DNA of 64,000 nt from HdN1 sp964473645 (lineage in GTDB: Bacteria; Pseudomonadota; Gammaproteobacteria; Pseudomonadales; Ketobacteraceae). The position numbers were made by a program, and so were the translations under genes. This document shows, piece after piece, positions 36,243 to 43,941 of the stretch; position 1 is the stretch's first letter; each line of letters begins with the position of its first letter. The notes beneath the pieces are model-generated. The model made no database searches, was not told the DNA's origin, and worked only from the letters and a program-made list of their open reading frames with translations. The stretch lies in contig CAYYPW010000016.1 of NCBI GenBank assembly GCA_964473645.1, positions 1 to 64,000 of the forward strand. Direction: 5' to 3'.

Positions 36243-37145
36243 ATGAAAAAAATATCCCGTAAAGTGACGGAAAAAATTAAAAAATCAAACTCATTTCACG
36301 ACGCTGATTTTACTGAGTTGTCACTTGCCCAAGACGCACCTAAGCCACTCAAATGCACGTTTGAGCACTACTCAGCGCGCTTGCATGAAGAGGCAGATAG
36401 CCTTTCGAAATTTGAGGCAAATTCTCTAAAAGCTAGGCTATGGGCAATGCACGAGCTTCTCATGGGGCGAAATGCTCAAACGATTAAAAATAATTTTTTA
36501 GATGTGTGTCGCCAAGATAAACGGCAAAAAATGGCTAGAACTGCATTCGATAGGGCTGTTGGAGAATCTTCTGAAAATTGCGGGTATGACTGGGAGGAGC
36601 ACGCGTATTGCAGGTTGGTTGGTGCTGCATCAGATGCTTACAAAGTGGCAATGCTACTGCCGTGTATGACTCCGAAAGAAATTAATAAAAGGCAAAAAGA
36701 GATCACCAAAAAAGCTAAAGAACTTGTAAACCTGCTGGATAAGCTTGGGCCATGGGTTGGGCCTGATTATCGACTTAGAGAGCTTGCCTTCTTGGCAAAT
36801 GGGACACATATCACGACGAAAGAAAATGAGAAAATTCCTGCTTTTCGTGATGTGCTAAACGTGGTTGCTAAATTCCCTTCCTCATCTTCTTTTCCGTCTA
36901 CGCCAAATCTCCCTCCTCGAAAGTTTGGTAAACCCAGCATGCCGAGTGCAAGGCGTACTTTTTTCATCAGAGATATGGGGGGTGGCTACTTTGATTTGTG
37001 TTTTGACGGAAAATGCCATGAGCTTTTGGCAGAGATTGTTGAAGCGCTTTTCCCTGATATTAAACCCAATGTGGATGCCGTGCTAGTCAGTAAATTGCGT
37101 CAAGGTCATGGCGCTGATTGGGATTTAATCTTTCACCAGGAATAA
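36243..37145 (+). CDS. Unrecognised 300-residue protein of element A
   Basis: No family recognised. It is Lys-rich at the N-terminus, mostly helical to ~180, then has a Ser/Pro-rich stretch (SSSSFPSTPNLPPRK) and a C-terminal alpha/beta part (DLCFDGKCHELLAEIVEALFP). Base composition is more AT-rich than its neighbours, a sign of separate ancestry. It starts 11 bp after int. In element B the same position, before the AlpA-like gene, holds a different AT-rich gene (63047-63979), so this looks like an exchangeable cargo slot. Confidence 0.75.
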   Translation: MKKISRKVTEKIKKSNSFHDADFTELSLAQDAPKPLKCTFEHYSARLHEEADSLSKFEANSLKARLWAMHELLMGRNAQTIKNNFLDVCRQDKRQKMARTAFDRAVGESSENCGYDWEEHAYCRLVGAASDAYKVAMLLPCMTPKEINKRQKEITKKAKELVNLLDKLGPWVGPDYRLRELAFLANGTHITTKENEKIPAFRDVLNVVAKFPSSSSFPSTPNLPPRKFGKPSMPSARRTFFIRDMGGGYFDLCFDGKCHELLAEIVEALFPDIKPNVDAVLVSKLRQGHGADWDLIFHQE

Positions 37146-37232
37146 TCTTTAAAAAAATTGAACGTTTCGTTCCTGGCGTGATTGCGCTTGCTGGCCGAAT
37201 AATTGCCTTGTCATCACATTGGAGGACAAGCA

Positions 37233-37469
37233 ATGACACAGCCAACTTATTTATCTCGTTCCGAAGCTTCTGATTTCTTGAAGTCCCACGGCTTTCCGTG
37301 TGCAAAAGGCCAGCTACAGAAGCTCGCATGCAGAGGCGGTGGCCCCCGTTACCGTCAATTTGGAAATCGAACGCTTTACACGCCTGAAGACCTATTGGCC
37401 TGGGCTAATAAAAAGCTCAGTCCCCCTCGCTCAAATACGAGCGAAGCCGTCGAAGGCGGTGCACAATGA
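37233..37469 (+). CDS. AlpA/excisionase-like DNA-binding protein
   Basis: 78 residues with a MerR/AlpA-type winged helix: YLSRSEASDFLKSHG, KLACRGGGPRYRQFGNRTLYTPEDLLAW. Such proteins activate excision or replication operons in satellites and P4-like elements. ATG 37233 has GGAGGA 7 nt upstream, a strong ribosome site. The last bases overlap the next gene (ATGA at 37466). Confidence 0.8.
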   Translation: MTQPTYLSRSEASDFLKSHGFPCAKGQLQKLACRGGGPRYRQFGNRTLYTPEDLLAWANKKLSPPRSNTSEAVEGGAQ

Positions 37470-37663
37470 AATCACTCACCAGAGAGGAAATTATCGCGCT
37501 TGCGGAAAGACTCGCCCTTCCTGATTCGCACCGACTGACTTACGAATTTACTGAATTTGCCTTGATGGAATTCGTTGCCGAGATTCTGAATGCAGTCACA
37601 ACAAAAAGCCGCGATCTAGAAAACTTTGAGGGGCTGCGTGGAATCCGGGAGCAATTGCAATGA
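37466..37663 (+). CDS. Small unrecognised protein, translationally coupled
   Basis: 65 residues, acidic, predicted helical (LTREEIIALAERLALP, EFALMEFVAEIL). It starts in the ATGA overlap with the AlpA-like gene, which supports it being real. No family recognised. Confidence 0.6.
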   Translation: MKSLTREEIIALAERLALPDSHRLTYEFTEFALMEFVAEILNAVTTKSRDLENFEGLRGIREQLQ

Positions 37664-37739
37664 TTGCCATGAACAGAGTCCCAAGCGTTGGGCAATATTG
37701 CCGGGCTCACGGTATGTCATTGCGGAGAGGCAAGCCGTC

Positions 37740-37934
37740 ATGATCGATACAAACGAAAAGGGCCAGAGTGCGCAAACCCCCCAGCCCTTACAAAACAAAA
37801 CACCGCGCACCGATTCTAACCTGAAAGCTGGCGCACCAACAAAGCACTGCATCATGTTTGTTGTGAGCCATGAGCGGATATCTTGGCTTGCGGCTGCGTC
37901 GCTGATTCGGCGGCTAGGGTTGATCAATGCGTGA
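37740..37934 (+). CDS. Small unrecognised protein upstream of the primase
   Basis: 64 residues. ATG 37740 has GGAGAGG ~10 nt upstream; a longer open frame from 37626 overlaps the previous gene and is less likely. Polar N-terminus, then IMFVVSHERISWLAAASLIRRLG, given here as a hydrophobic C-terminal helix. It overlaps the primase start at 37927 by 8 nt. Confidence 0.5.
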   Translation: MIDTNEKGQSAQTPQPLQNKTPRTDSNLKAGAPTKHCIMFVVSHERISWLAAASLIRRLGLINA

Positions 37935-38841
37935 CTTCAAAGCGGCATTTTCTGCATTTATTCAGTCGACGGGAATGATCCCGCCTGACTGCATTATCGA
38001 TGATGGGGCTATTCATCGCTTTTCGGTGAACGGCAGGAAACGGGACGACGCCGGATACTACATCCTTCATGGTGATGGCATACCAGCCGGTTGTGTAGGC
38101 AATTGGAAAACCGGGTTCAAGCAGACGTGGCGCGCCGACTTAGGCCGCTCGTTAAACCAGCGAGAAGAGGAACGGTACCGCGCACGACTGGCTGTTATGC
38201 GTAAGCAAAGGATTGAAGAAGAACGAAAACGCCACGATCAAGCCGCCAGTAAGGCATGCGACATTTGGCAGGCATCTACACCCGCCACGGACAATCACCC
38301 TTACCTTGTGAGAAAGGACGTCAGGGCCTTTGTTTTGCGCCTGCATCGTGGCTGCGTGGTGGTGCCCTTGCGCGATGCGCTGGGGAGAATCTGGAGCCTA
38401 CAATTCATCGATTCGCACGGCAATAAGCGATTTCTTTCCGGTGGCCGGAAAAAGGGCCTTTTCCACATCATCGGAAAACCGGTTGACCGGGTTGTGATCG
38501 CAGAGGGCTACGCGACGGCAGTAAGCATATTCATGGCCACCGGCATTCCTACAGTGGTCGCCTTCGACGCGGGGAACCTTGAGGATGTGGCTTTTACGCT
38601 GCGCACACGACTACCGAAAGCGGCCTTTGTGATTGCCGCCGACAATGATGCCTATTCTCCGGTGAATATCGGCATTGAGAAAGCCCAGATTGCCGCCAGC
38701 GTGGTGAATGGACGCGTACTGGTGCCGACTTTCAAGGATGCCCCTGGCAATCCCACAGACTGGAATGATTACGCTGCACTTTATGGTTTGGATGCCGTCC
38801 GCAATCAGTTTGCAGAGGTGACACGTGACAGCGCAGCCTAA
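37927..38841 (+). CDS. Toprim-domain primase-like replication protein
   Basis: Probably primes replication of the excised element. The N-terminal part (~1-75) resembles the zinc-domain region of plasmid/phage primases, but without a CHC2 cysteine set. A basic coiled stretch (80-105) follows, then the toprim fold: IAEGYATAVS with Glu193, VVAFDAGN, and AADND with Asp239 and Asp241. TDWNDY near the end is typical of these primases. It overlaps the helicase gene by 17 nt. Element B encodes a separate zinc-finger protein at the comparable place. Confidence 0.82.
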   Translation: MRDFKAAFSAFIQSTGMIPPDCIIDDGAIHRFSVNGRKRDDAGYYILHGDGIPAGCVGNWKTGFKQTWRADLGRSLNQREEERYRARLAVMRKQRIEEERKRHDQAASKACDIWQASTPATDNHPYLVRKDVRAFVLRLHRGCVVVPLRDALGRIWSLQFIDSHGNKRFLSGGRKKGLFHIIGKPVDRVVIAEGYATAVSIFMATGIPTVVAFDAGNLEDVAFTLRTRLPKAAFVIAADNDAYSPVNIGIEKAQIAASVVNGRVLVPTFKDAPGNPTDWNDYAALYGLDAVRNQFAEVTRDSAA

Positions 38842-40432
38842 TAAAGACGTTATGAAGCAGGTAGAAGAAGAAAATCCCGAAGCAATCGAACCAATCGGAA
38901 AAGAGACGCCACAGGCGGCAGCAAATCGACTTGCAGCCCTTGACCCACTGGAATATGAGCAGGTGCGTGAGAAAGAAGCGCAACGCCTTGGTGTGCGTGT
39001 CGGAGCATTGGATAAAGCCGTTTTTTCCGTTCACCGCGAAGCAGCGAAGGACAAAGGACCGGCTACGCTTTTTCCTTTGGTGGAGCCTTGGCCGGAAGCA
39101 GTAAATACCGAAGAATTGTTGACTGAGATACGCCACACGGTCAAACGCTTTATTGTGTGCGAACCAGAAACAGAGATCACGGCGGCCCTTTGGTGCGCAT
39201 TCACGTGGGTTATTGATCATGTCCAAGTTGCGCCGCTGGCCGTGATTACCGCACCCGAGAAGCGTTGCGGAAAATCTCAGTTGTTGACGCTGATAGGAAG
39301 ACTTTCTCGCCGCCCGTTGGTGGCTTCTAATATCTCGCCCTCCGCAATGTTTCGAGTGATCGAGGCTTATTCCCCCACGTTGCTGATCGACGAAGCAGAC
39401 ACCTTTTTTAAAGAAAATGAGGAATTGCGTGGCGTGATCAATTCCGGCCATTCCCGCGAGATTGCCTTTGTCATTCGTAATGTTGGTGACGATCATGAAC
39501 CCAAAAAATTTGGCACCTTTGCAGCGAAGGCGATCAGCGGAATAGGCACCTTGGCGGAAACCATCATGGATAGAGCTGTCGTGCTGGAATTGAGGCGTAA
39601 GCTACCCGGTGAAAAGGTCGAGCGGCTGCGCCACGCTGAGCATGGACTGTTCGGGGTCTTGGCATCAAAGTTGGCACGTTTCGCGGACGATGCAGGCAGC
39701 GCCATCGAAAGGGCTAGACCATACCTCCCTGAAGCCCTAAACGACCGCGCGCAAGACAACTGGGAACCCCTACTCGCCATCGCTGACTATGCCGGTGGTG
39801 AATGGCCGAAACAGGCAAGGGATGCGGCACTGAAAATATCGGGGGTAGAAAACGAAGCGCTTTCTCTTTCGGCTGAACTACTGGCGGACATCAAGGCGAT
39901 ATTCGATGACCGGGAAATAAACAGGATTTACACCGAAGACCTGATCGAGGCTTTGTGTGCTGACGAGGAATGCCATTGGTCCACATACAACAAAGGTTTC
40001 CCGATAAAACCACGCCAACTAGGTAAACGGCTTGGTGAGTATGGCATTGCAAGCAAGAATCTGTACGCCGGGTATAAGGCAACCAAAAAGGGCTTTGAGC
40101 TTGAGCAGTTTATTGACGCCTTTCAGAGATACCTTACCTCTGCACCTTCAAACCCGCCACCCCCAAAAAATATCCGCTATCCGCTAGAAATCGGTGGTGG
40201 CGCAGGCTCCAAGGTAGCGGATGAAAAAGCAAATCCGCTATCTAGCGCTATCCGCTATTCCGACGACAACAACCAATTAACAGAACCTAATAGCGGGATA
40301 GCGGATAAAAACCGAAATAGCGGAAGCGAAAATCTTGCCGCTATCGTGCAGGCCGCGCCATTCCTAGATGATAGCGGAATAGCGGATAGATCAGGGATAG
40401 CGGAAAGTGGAAAGGATGAGGAGGAGTTCTAA
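38825..40432 (+). CDS. DUF3631-type helicase/ATPase, replication protein
   Basis: GTG start at 38825 with GAGGTG just upstream. Walker A-like PEKRCGKS (144-151) and Walker B LLIDEAD (186-192), then LRGVINSGH, identify the DUF3631 ATPase family found beside primases in satellites and plasmids. The core ends near residue 430. The last ~90 residues are low-complexity, with repeated IRYP/IRYS and SGIAD phrases because the DNA beneath is an array of 7-bp repeats (40173-40404). It overlaps the next gene by one base. Confidence 0.85.
   Translation: MTAQPNKDVMKQVEEENPEAIEPIGKETPQAAANRLAALDPLEYEQVREKEAQRLGVRVGALDKAVFSVHREAAKDKGPATLFPLVEPWPEAVNTEELLTEIRHTVKRFIVCEPETEITAALWCAFTWVIDHVQVAPLAVITAPEKRCGKSQLLTLIGRLSRRPLVASNISPSAMFRVIEAYSPTLLIDEADTFFKENEELRGVINSGHSREIAFVIRNVGDDHEPKKFGTFAAKAISGIGTLAETIMDRAVVLELRRKLPGEKVERLRHAEHGLFGVLASKLARFADDAGSAIERARPYLPEALNDRAQDNWEPLLAIADYAGGEWPKQARDAALKISGVENEALSLSAELLADIKAIFDDREINRIYTEDLIEALCADEECHWSTYNKGFPIKPRQLGKRLGEYGIASKNLYAGYKATKKGFELEQFIDAFQRYLTSAPSNPPPPKNIRYPLEIGGGAGSKVADEKANPLSSAIRYSDDNNQLTEPNSGIADKNRNSGSENLAAIVQAAPFLDDSGIADRSGIAESGKDEEEF
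40173..40404. repeat. Array of 7-bp TAGCGGA/TCCGCTA repeats (candidate origin)
   Basis: TCCGCTA occurs at 40173, 40180, 40234 and 40251. The complement TAGCGGA occurs at 40215, 40299, 40318, 40372, 40380 and 40398, with one TAGCGGG at 40291. That is ten exact copies in 232 bp. The strand switches near the middle: mostly TCCGCTA on the left, TAGCGGA on the right. It sits in the 3' end of the helicase gene. It looks like iterons for an initiator, and the encoded peptide is unlikely to be the reason for the pattern. Confidence 0.75.
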
Positions 40433-41004
40433 TGGGCGCCGTTCAACACTTGACCGATTTGGGCTTTTTGCTTCGGATGGAGGGTGGCATGCTTTTCGTC
40501 ACCCCCGCCAGCCAGATTACCGAAAAGGACCGAGACTTTATCCGCCAGCATAAAGCAGAAATCCTAGCCGAACTGGCGGCGCATGATGGAAAGCCACCAG
40601 CCCCCAACCTGGACGCAACCCGCGCCGCCTATTTCGCACACAAGGACACCTGCCCTACCTGTTCTCTGAGCTGGGCAGCGACGGCGAGCTGCGAAATCCA
40701 TGGCGAGCTTTGGCTGGCCTATCACGATGCGCTTGTATCGGTGCACGGTGCCAACCTCGTTGACGGGCTGCCTGAACTGCCACCAGAACCGCCAGCAAGT
40801 AAGGATGCACCCATGGGAACGAACGGATATCGGACGGTGCCTACTGCCTACATCAAGCCACAATCGTGGATCGTAACGAGGGACGCCTTACACAGCCATT
40901 GGTTCACCTGCCAGAGGTGCAAAGCCAGTGGCGTATGTAGCGAAGGGGCAGCGTTGCGGGAAATATACAATCAACAGAATTCACTCACGGAGTTCAGCAC
41001 ATGA
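40432..41004 (+). CDS. Zinc-finger protein shared by both elements
   Basis: 190 residues. An N-terminal ~50 residues (GFLLRMEGGMLFVTP, DRDFIRQHKAEILAEL) resembles TubC-type docking domains. Then come probable zinc ligands CPTC (74-77) with Cys87, and CQRC (160-163) with Cys169. The C-terminal 120 residues are clearly homologous to the element B protein at 59279-59842 (ELWLAYHDALV, GTNGYRTV, HWFTCQ), but the N-termini differ. Function unknown. It lies between helicase and TerS in both elements and overlaps TerS by 4 nt. Confidence 0.8.
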   Translation: MGAVQHLTDLGFLLRMEGGMLFVTPASQITEKDRDFIRQHKAEILAELAAHDGKPPAPNLDATRAAYFAHKDTCPTCSLSWAATASCEIHGELWLAYHDALVSVHGANLVDGLPELPPEPPASKDAPMGTNGYRTVPTAYIKPQSWIVTRDALHSHWFTCQRCKASGVCSEGAALREIYNQQNSLTEFST

Positions 41005-41405
41005 CCCCCAAGCAAGAAAACTTTTGCATGGCCTATATCGAAACAGGAAACGCCAGCGAAGCCTACAGGCAAGCTTATGATGCGAACGAAATGCAAATGA
41101 CAACGGTCAATCGAAAGGCAAAAGAGTTACTGGACAACGGCAAGATTACGGCAAGGATTGCAGAGCTACAAAATGATTCCTGCCTGCGCCACAAAACGAC
41201 CGTTGATACATTACTTTTTGAACTTGAAAAGGCGCGGGAGCAAGCAATGGCGACCGGGCAAATAACCGCAGCCATTGCTGCAACATGGGCCAAGGCCAAA
41301 TTGCTTGGGCTAGATAAATCCACGTCGCATATCGAGCACGAAGTCACAATGCCAACGCGGATTGAGCTTGTCGCACCTAGTCTGAAAAGTAGAGGGGCAG
41401 ATTAG
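41001..41405 (+). CDS. Terminase small subunit (TerS) of element A
   Basis: 134 residues of the Terminase_2 type: MTPKQENFCMAYIETGNASEAYRQAY is the helix-turn-helix that binds packaging sites, noted here by its core NASEAYRQAY. A coiled central part (KAKELLDNGKITARIAELQN) follows. It starts in an ATGA overlap with the zinc-finger gene. There is no large subunit in the element. In satellites such as SaPIs, a private TerS redirects the helper phage packaging machine to satellite DNA; that role is inferred. By eye about 82% identical to the element B copy. Confidence 0.87.
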   Translation: MTPKQENFCMAYIETGNASEAYRQAYDANEMQMTTVNRKAKELLDNGKITARIAELQNDSCLRHKTTVDTLLFELEKAREQAMATGQITAAIAATWAKAKLLGLDKSTSHIEHEVTMPTRIELVAPSLKSRGAD

Positions 41406-41460
41406 ATTAAAAGAAATATTGACCTTGCACGTTGGCAGCCTTTGCCATATGCCCCAAATT

Positions 41461-41479
41461 TATGCACATTTTGTGCATA
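41461..41479. repeat. 8-bp inverted repeat near the right end of element A
   Basis: TATGCACA, TTT, TGTGCATA, perfect. It lies 55 bp after TerS. It may be a weak terminator or a protein-binding site. The rest of 41406-41600 shows no gene. Confidence 0.5.
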
Positions 41480-41543
41480 TCGGCGCTCCGGTCATTAGGC
41501 CCGCAAACGCTGTTGTTCGTGACCTATTTTGTAATGGCGGTCA

Positions 41544-41565
41544 CTGCTTATTCTGTGCTTATTCT
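41544..41565 (+). repeat. 22-bp repeat, copy 2 (candidate integrase arm site)
   Basis: Exact copy of 34898-34919, 36 bp inside the right attachment repeat and in the same orientation. It has two TGCTTATTCT units in tandem. Arm-type integrase sites flank the core in this way. Confidence 0.7.
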
Positions 41566-41600
41566 GATTTTTGAGGGGAGCAGGTTGAGGCGTTAACCCC

Positions 41601-41658
41601 TTGATTTAACTGGTGCCGGAGATAGGAATCGAACCTACGACCTTCGCATTACGAATGC
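41601..41658. repeat. Right attachment site of element A
   Basis: 58 bp identical to 34703-34760. It covers the 3' half of the tRNA-Thr gene, from the anticodon loop to CCA, plus 10 bp beyond. Integration therefore keeps the tRNA intact. Confidence 0.92.
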
Positions 41659-41686
41659 GCTGCTCTACCAACTGAGCTACACCGGC
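41611..41686 (-). tRNA. tRNA-Thr(CGT)
   Basis: 76-nt cloverleaf with encoded CCA. The anticodon loop TTCGTAA gives anticodon CGT, reading ACG codons. D-, anticodon and T-arms all fold, and the sequence closely matches E. coli thrW, a known prophage integration site. One oddity: position 6 and 67 of the acceptor stem are both T, a U-U mismatch. A -10-like TATACT (41706-41701) lies 15 bp upstream on the reverse strand. Confidence 0.95.
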
Positions 41687-41954
41687 GTCCAGAACCCGAA
41701 AGTATACCTGTCATTTCTGAAAACGAAAGGGCTTCGCTGGTAATATCCGAACAAATTCAATAGCATCTCGGCACTGCTCCCGCTCTCCAACCCCTATCGA
41801 TTCCCCAAAAGAACGGTCTCAAAGTGGTCTTGGTGGCGACAGAGAAAGCAATCGACGATACACTGTGCGTCGTCGTTTAACGCCCGCGCAGACGGGTGCA
41901 CAACACCGGCAGCTGACCTGGCGTTTGGTGCGATTGATTCTTGAGAGGTTTCGG

Positions 41955-42548
41955 GTGTCGTTAGAGGAACTGGTTCGCGAGTTTGGCTACCTGGCAATTT
42001 TTGTGGGCACCTTCTTGGAGGGTGAGACCATCCAGATCCTTGGCGGGCTTGCAGCACAAGCGGGGTTTCTGCAGTTGCATTGGGTCATCGCCGTTGGCTG
42101 TGCAGGCACTCTCCTTGGTGACCAACTCTACTTTTTCATCGGGCGGCGCTATGGCCAGCGGTTTCTTGAAAAGCGCCCCGGCTGGCAGCTGCGCGTTTCG
42201 AAAGTGCACCACTACATTGAAAAATATGATGCCCTCGCCATCCTCTCCTTTCGTTTCTTCTATGGGATACGCAACGTGGCCTCGTTTGCCATGGGCACCA
42301 GTAAAATCGCTTTCCCGCGTTTCGCGTTTCTCAACGCATTGGGGGCCATCATCTGGGCGATTGTCATGGCCGGTATCGGGTATTTCTTTGGTAAAGCCGT
42401 AGAGGCCGCCATGGGTGATATCAAGCGCTACGAAACCTATGTACTGCTCGGCGTGGCTGGAATAGGTGTGGTTGTCTACGGTGTGCATGTCTATCGAGCG
42501 CGACGTGAAGTGAAGCGCGCTACTGCACGCTCCGCTGCAAAGGATTGA
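41955..42548 (+). CDS. DedA family membrane protein
   Basis: Inner-membrane protein of the DedA/VTT superfamily, implicated in lipid-carrier or phospholipid flipping. GTG 41955 with GAGAGG 6 nt upstream gives 197 residues starting at a typical DedA N-terminus; the frame reaches back to 41865 without family features. Hallmarks are FLEGETIQILGG, GDQLYFFIGRRYG and the amphipathic FRFFYGIRNVASFAMG. It is a core gene immediately after the tRNA; the gap 41687-41954 holds only the tRNA promoter region. Confidence 0.88.
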   Translation: MSLEELVREFGYLAIFVGTFLEGETIQILGGLAAQAGFLQLHWVIAVGCAGTLLGDQLYFFIGRRYGQRFLEKRPGWQLRVSKVHHYIEKYDALAILSFRFFYGIRNVASFAMGTSKIAFPRFAFLNALGAIIWAIVMAGIGYFFGKAVEAAMGDIKRYETYVLLGVAGIGVVVYGVHVYRARREVKRATARSAAKD

Positions 42549-42551
42549 TCT

Positions 42552-43001
42552 TTAGCGCTTATGTAAGCGCGCCTGATAAGTGGCATGCGTCGTCGCCACC
42601 ACAGTGCCTGATGCGTCCGTCAGCTCCAGATCCAACACATAGTTCGATTTACCCTGGCTTTCCAGCTCGTTATTTACCCGCGCAATATCTTCCTCACTCA
42701 AGTGTGCCTCAACAAATACATCGGTCATGGCAGGTTTTACGAACTTGATACTGAGATCTGCCAGGATCGGGTAGCACTTGCTCATATCAAAGGCGCTCAT
42801 GAACAGCGCACCTCCGGGGATCTCTGCAACGGTAAATAAAGCCCCGGCGTACATGATGCCAATATGGTTCTGATTACCCTGAAACGGGATCTTCATTTTC
42901 ACCCGCCCACGCTCAAACTCTACGAGGTCAACTCCAGCCCGTTCAGCAAAGGGGACTGCGCCAGTGCTCAGGCGGCGGACGGTCTCAAAATCAAAATTCA
43001 T
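42552..43001 (-). CDS. Hotdog-fold thioesterase (PaaI/YiiD-like)
   Basis: 149 residues of one hotdog domain (HIGIMYAGALFTVAEIPGG and DLSIKFVKPA), related to DUF4442/YiiD acyl-CoA or acyl-ACP thioesterases. The substrate is unknown. It is convergent with dedA, 3 bp apart. Confidence 0.75.
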   Translation of the reverse strand: MNFDFETVRRLSTGAVPFAERAGVDLVEFERGRVKMKIPFQGNQNHIGIMYAGALFTVAEIPGGALFMSAFDMSKCYPILADLSIKFVKPAMTDVFVEAHLSEEDIARVNNELESQGKSNYVLDLELTDASGTVVATTHATYQARLHKR

Positions 43002-43102
43002 AGAACAATTTCCTCATTGGTAACAGCCCGCAAACGAGCAGTGTGACTGATGCGTCAGGATACTATCAATGACAGAAAATGGAAACTGGCGGGTTTTGCT
43101 TT

Positions 43103-43138
43103 GCGGCATAGGCAAATGAGCTTATTTGCCTATGCCGC
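43103..43138. terminator. 15-bp perfect hairpin downstream of tatC
   Basis: GCGGCATAGGCAAAT (43103-43117), GAGCTT loop, ATTTGCCTATGCCGC (43124-43138). It lies 20 bp past the tatC stop on the reverse strand. No T-run follows, but position and stem strength suggest the end of the tatABC transcript. Confidence 0.65.
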
Positions 43139-43158
43139 TAAATGGGGGCAGGCGAGAC

Positions 43159-43941
43159 TTAAGGCACAGGCAGTTGTTTTTCGCTTTCCTCTGCATCAGG
43201 TTTCTTTTCCACCAAGCGGGACAAAGCTAATCCCAGCTCAAACAGTAGACACATAGGGATCGCCAGCATGGTCTGCGAGAGCGGGTCAGGAGGGGTCAGC
43301 AGCATGCCAACGATAAAGCAGATCACAATCACATAGCGGCGCTTGTCCGCGAGTGCGGCGGGTGTGGTGATTCCCGACCAGACCAGCAGCACGATGGCCA
43401 CCGGAATTTCAAACGCGGCACCAAAAGCAAAAAACAGCGTTAATGCTATCGACAGGTATTGCGAGATGTCGGGGGTCACCACGATGCTTTCCGGGCCAGA
43501 CGTTACAAAAAACGCCATGATCATGGGAAATACCAAATAGTGCGCAAAGGCGATTCCCGCGTAGAACAGCACAATGCTGCTCACCAAAATCGGAATGGCG
43601 ACCTTTTTCTCGTGGTTGTACAACCCTGGGGAAACGAATTTCCAGACCTGGTGCAGCACCACAGGCATTGCCAGAAACAGGGCCACTACGGCCGTCAGTT
43701 TAAAGGGCGCGAAAAAAGTGTCGGTCACATTGGTCACGATCATCGACGTGCCCGGCGGGAGCTGGTCGCGAATCGGCTTAGACACAATCAGGTAGATATC
43801 GTTGGCGAAGTAAATCAGTCCAAAAAAGATCAGCAAAATGGCACAAACAGCGACTAACAGACGCTGGCGCAACTCAATCAAATGCTCGACCAATGGCATC
43901 GGAGCATCCTGCTCCTGATCTGGGTTAGGCAAATTGGTCAT
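43159..43941 (-). CDS. tatC: Twin-arginine translocase subunit TatC
   Basis: Six-helix inner-membrane receptor for twin-arginine signal peptides. 260 residues with the family signatures HLIELRQRL near the N-terminus, FAPFKL, FVSPGLYNHEKK and FAFGAAFEIPV. It overlaps tatB by 4 nt. Confidence 0.97.
   Translation of the reverse strand: MTNLPNPDQEQDAPMPLVEHLIELRQRLLVAVCAILLIFFGLIYFANDIYLIVSKPIRDQLPPGTSMIVTNVTDTFFAPFKLTAVVALFLAMPVVLHQVWKFVSPGLYNHEKKVAIPILVSSIVLFYAGIAFAHYLVFPMIMAFFVTSGPESIVVTPDISQYLSIALTLFFAFGAAFEIPVAIVLLVWSGITTPAALADKRRYVIVICFIVGMLLTPPDPLSQTMLAIPMCLLFELGLALSRLVEKKPDAEESEKQLPVP

Larger units (their letters stand above)
34703..41658. mobile_element. Element A: compact satellite-like integrated element in tRNA-Thr
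   Basis: 6.9 kb from attachment repeat to attachment repeat. All genes run rightward and most overlap by ATGA-type junctions: integrase, unknown 300-residue protein, AlpA-like regulator, two small proteins, toprim primase, DUF3631 helicase, zinc-finger protein, TerS. There are no large terminase, portal, capsid, tail or lysis genes. The combination of int, AlpA, replication genes and TerS alone is what phage-inducible chromosomal islands carry. A degraded prophage is the alternative, but the intact tight operon argues against decay. Confidence 0.75.

Noticed and set aside
40173..40404. Repeats as a protein-level tandem repeat domain
   Set aside because: Copies occur on both strands and in more than one frame, so the pattern is in the DNA.
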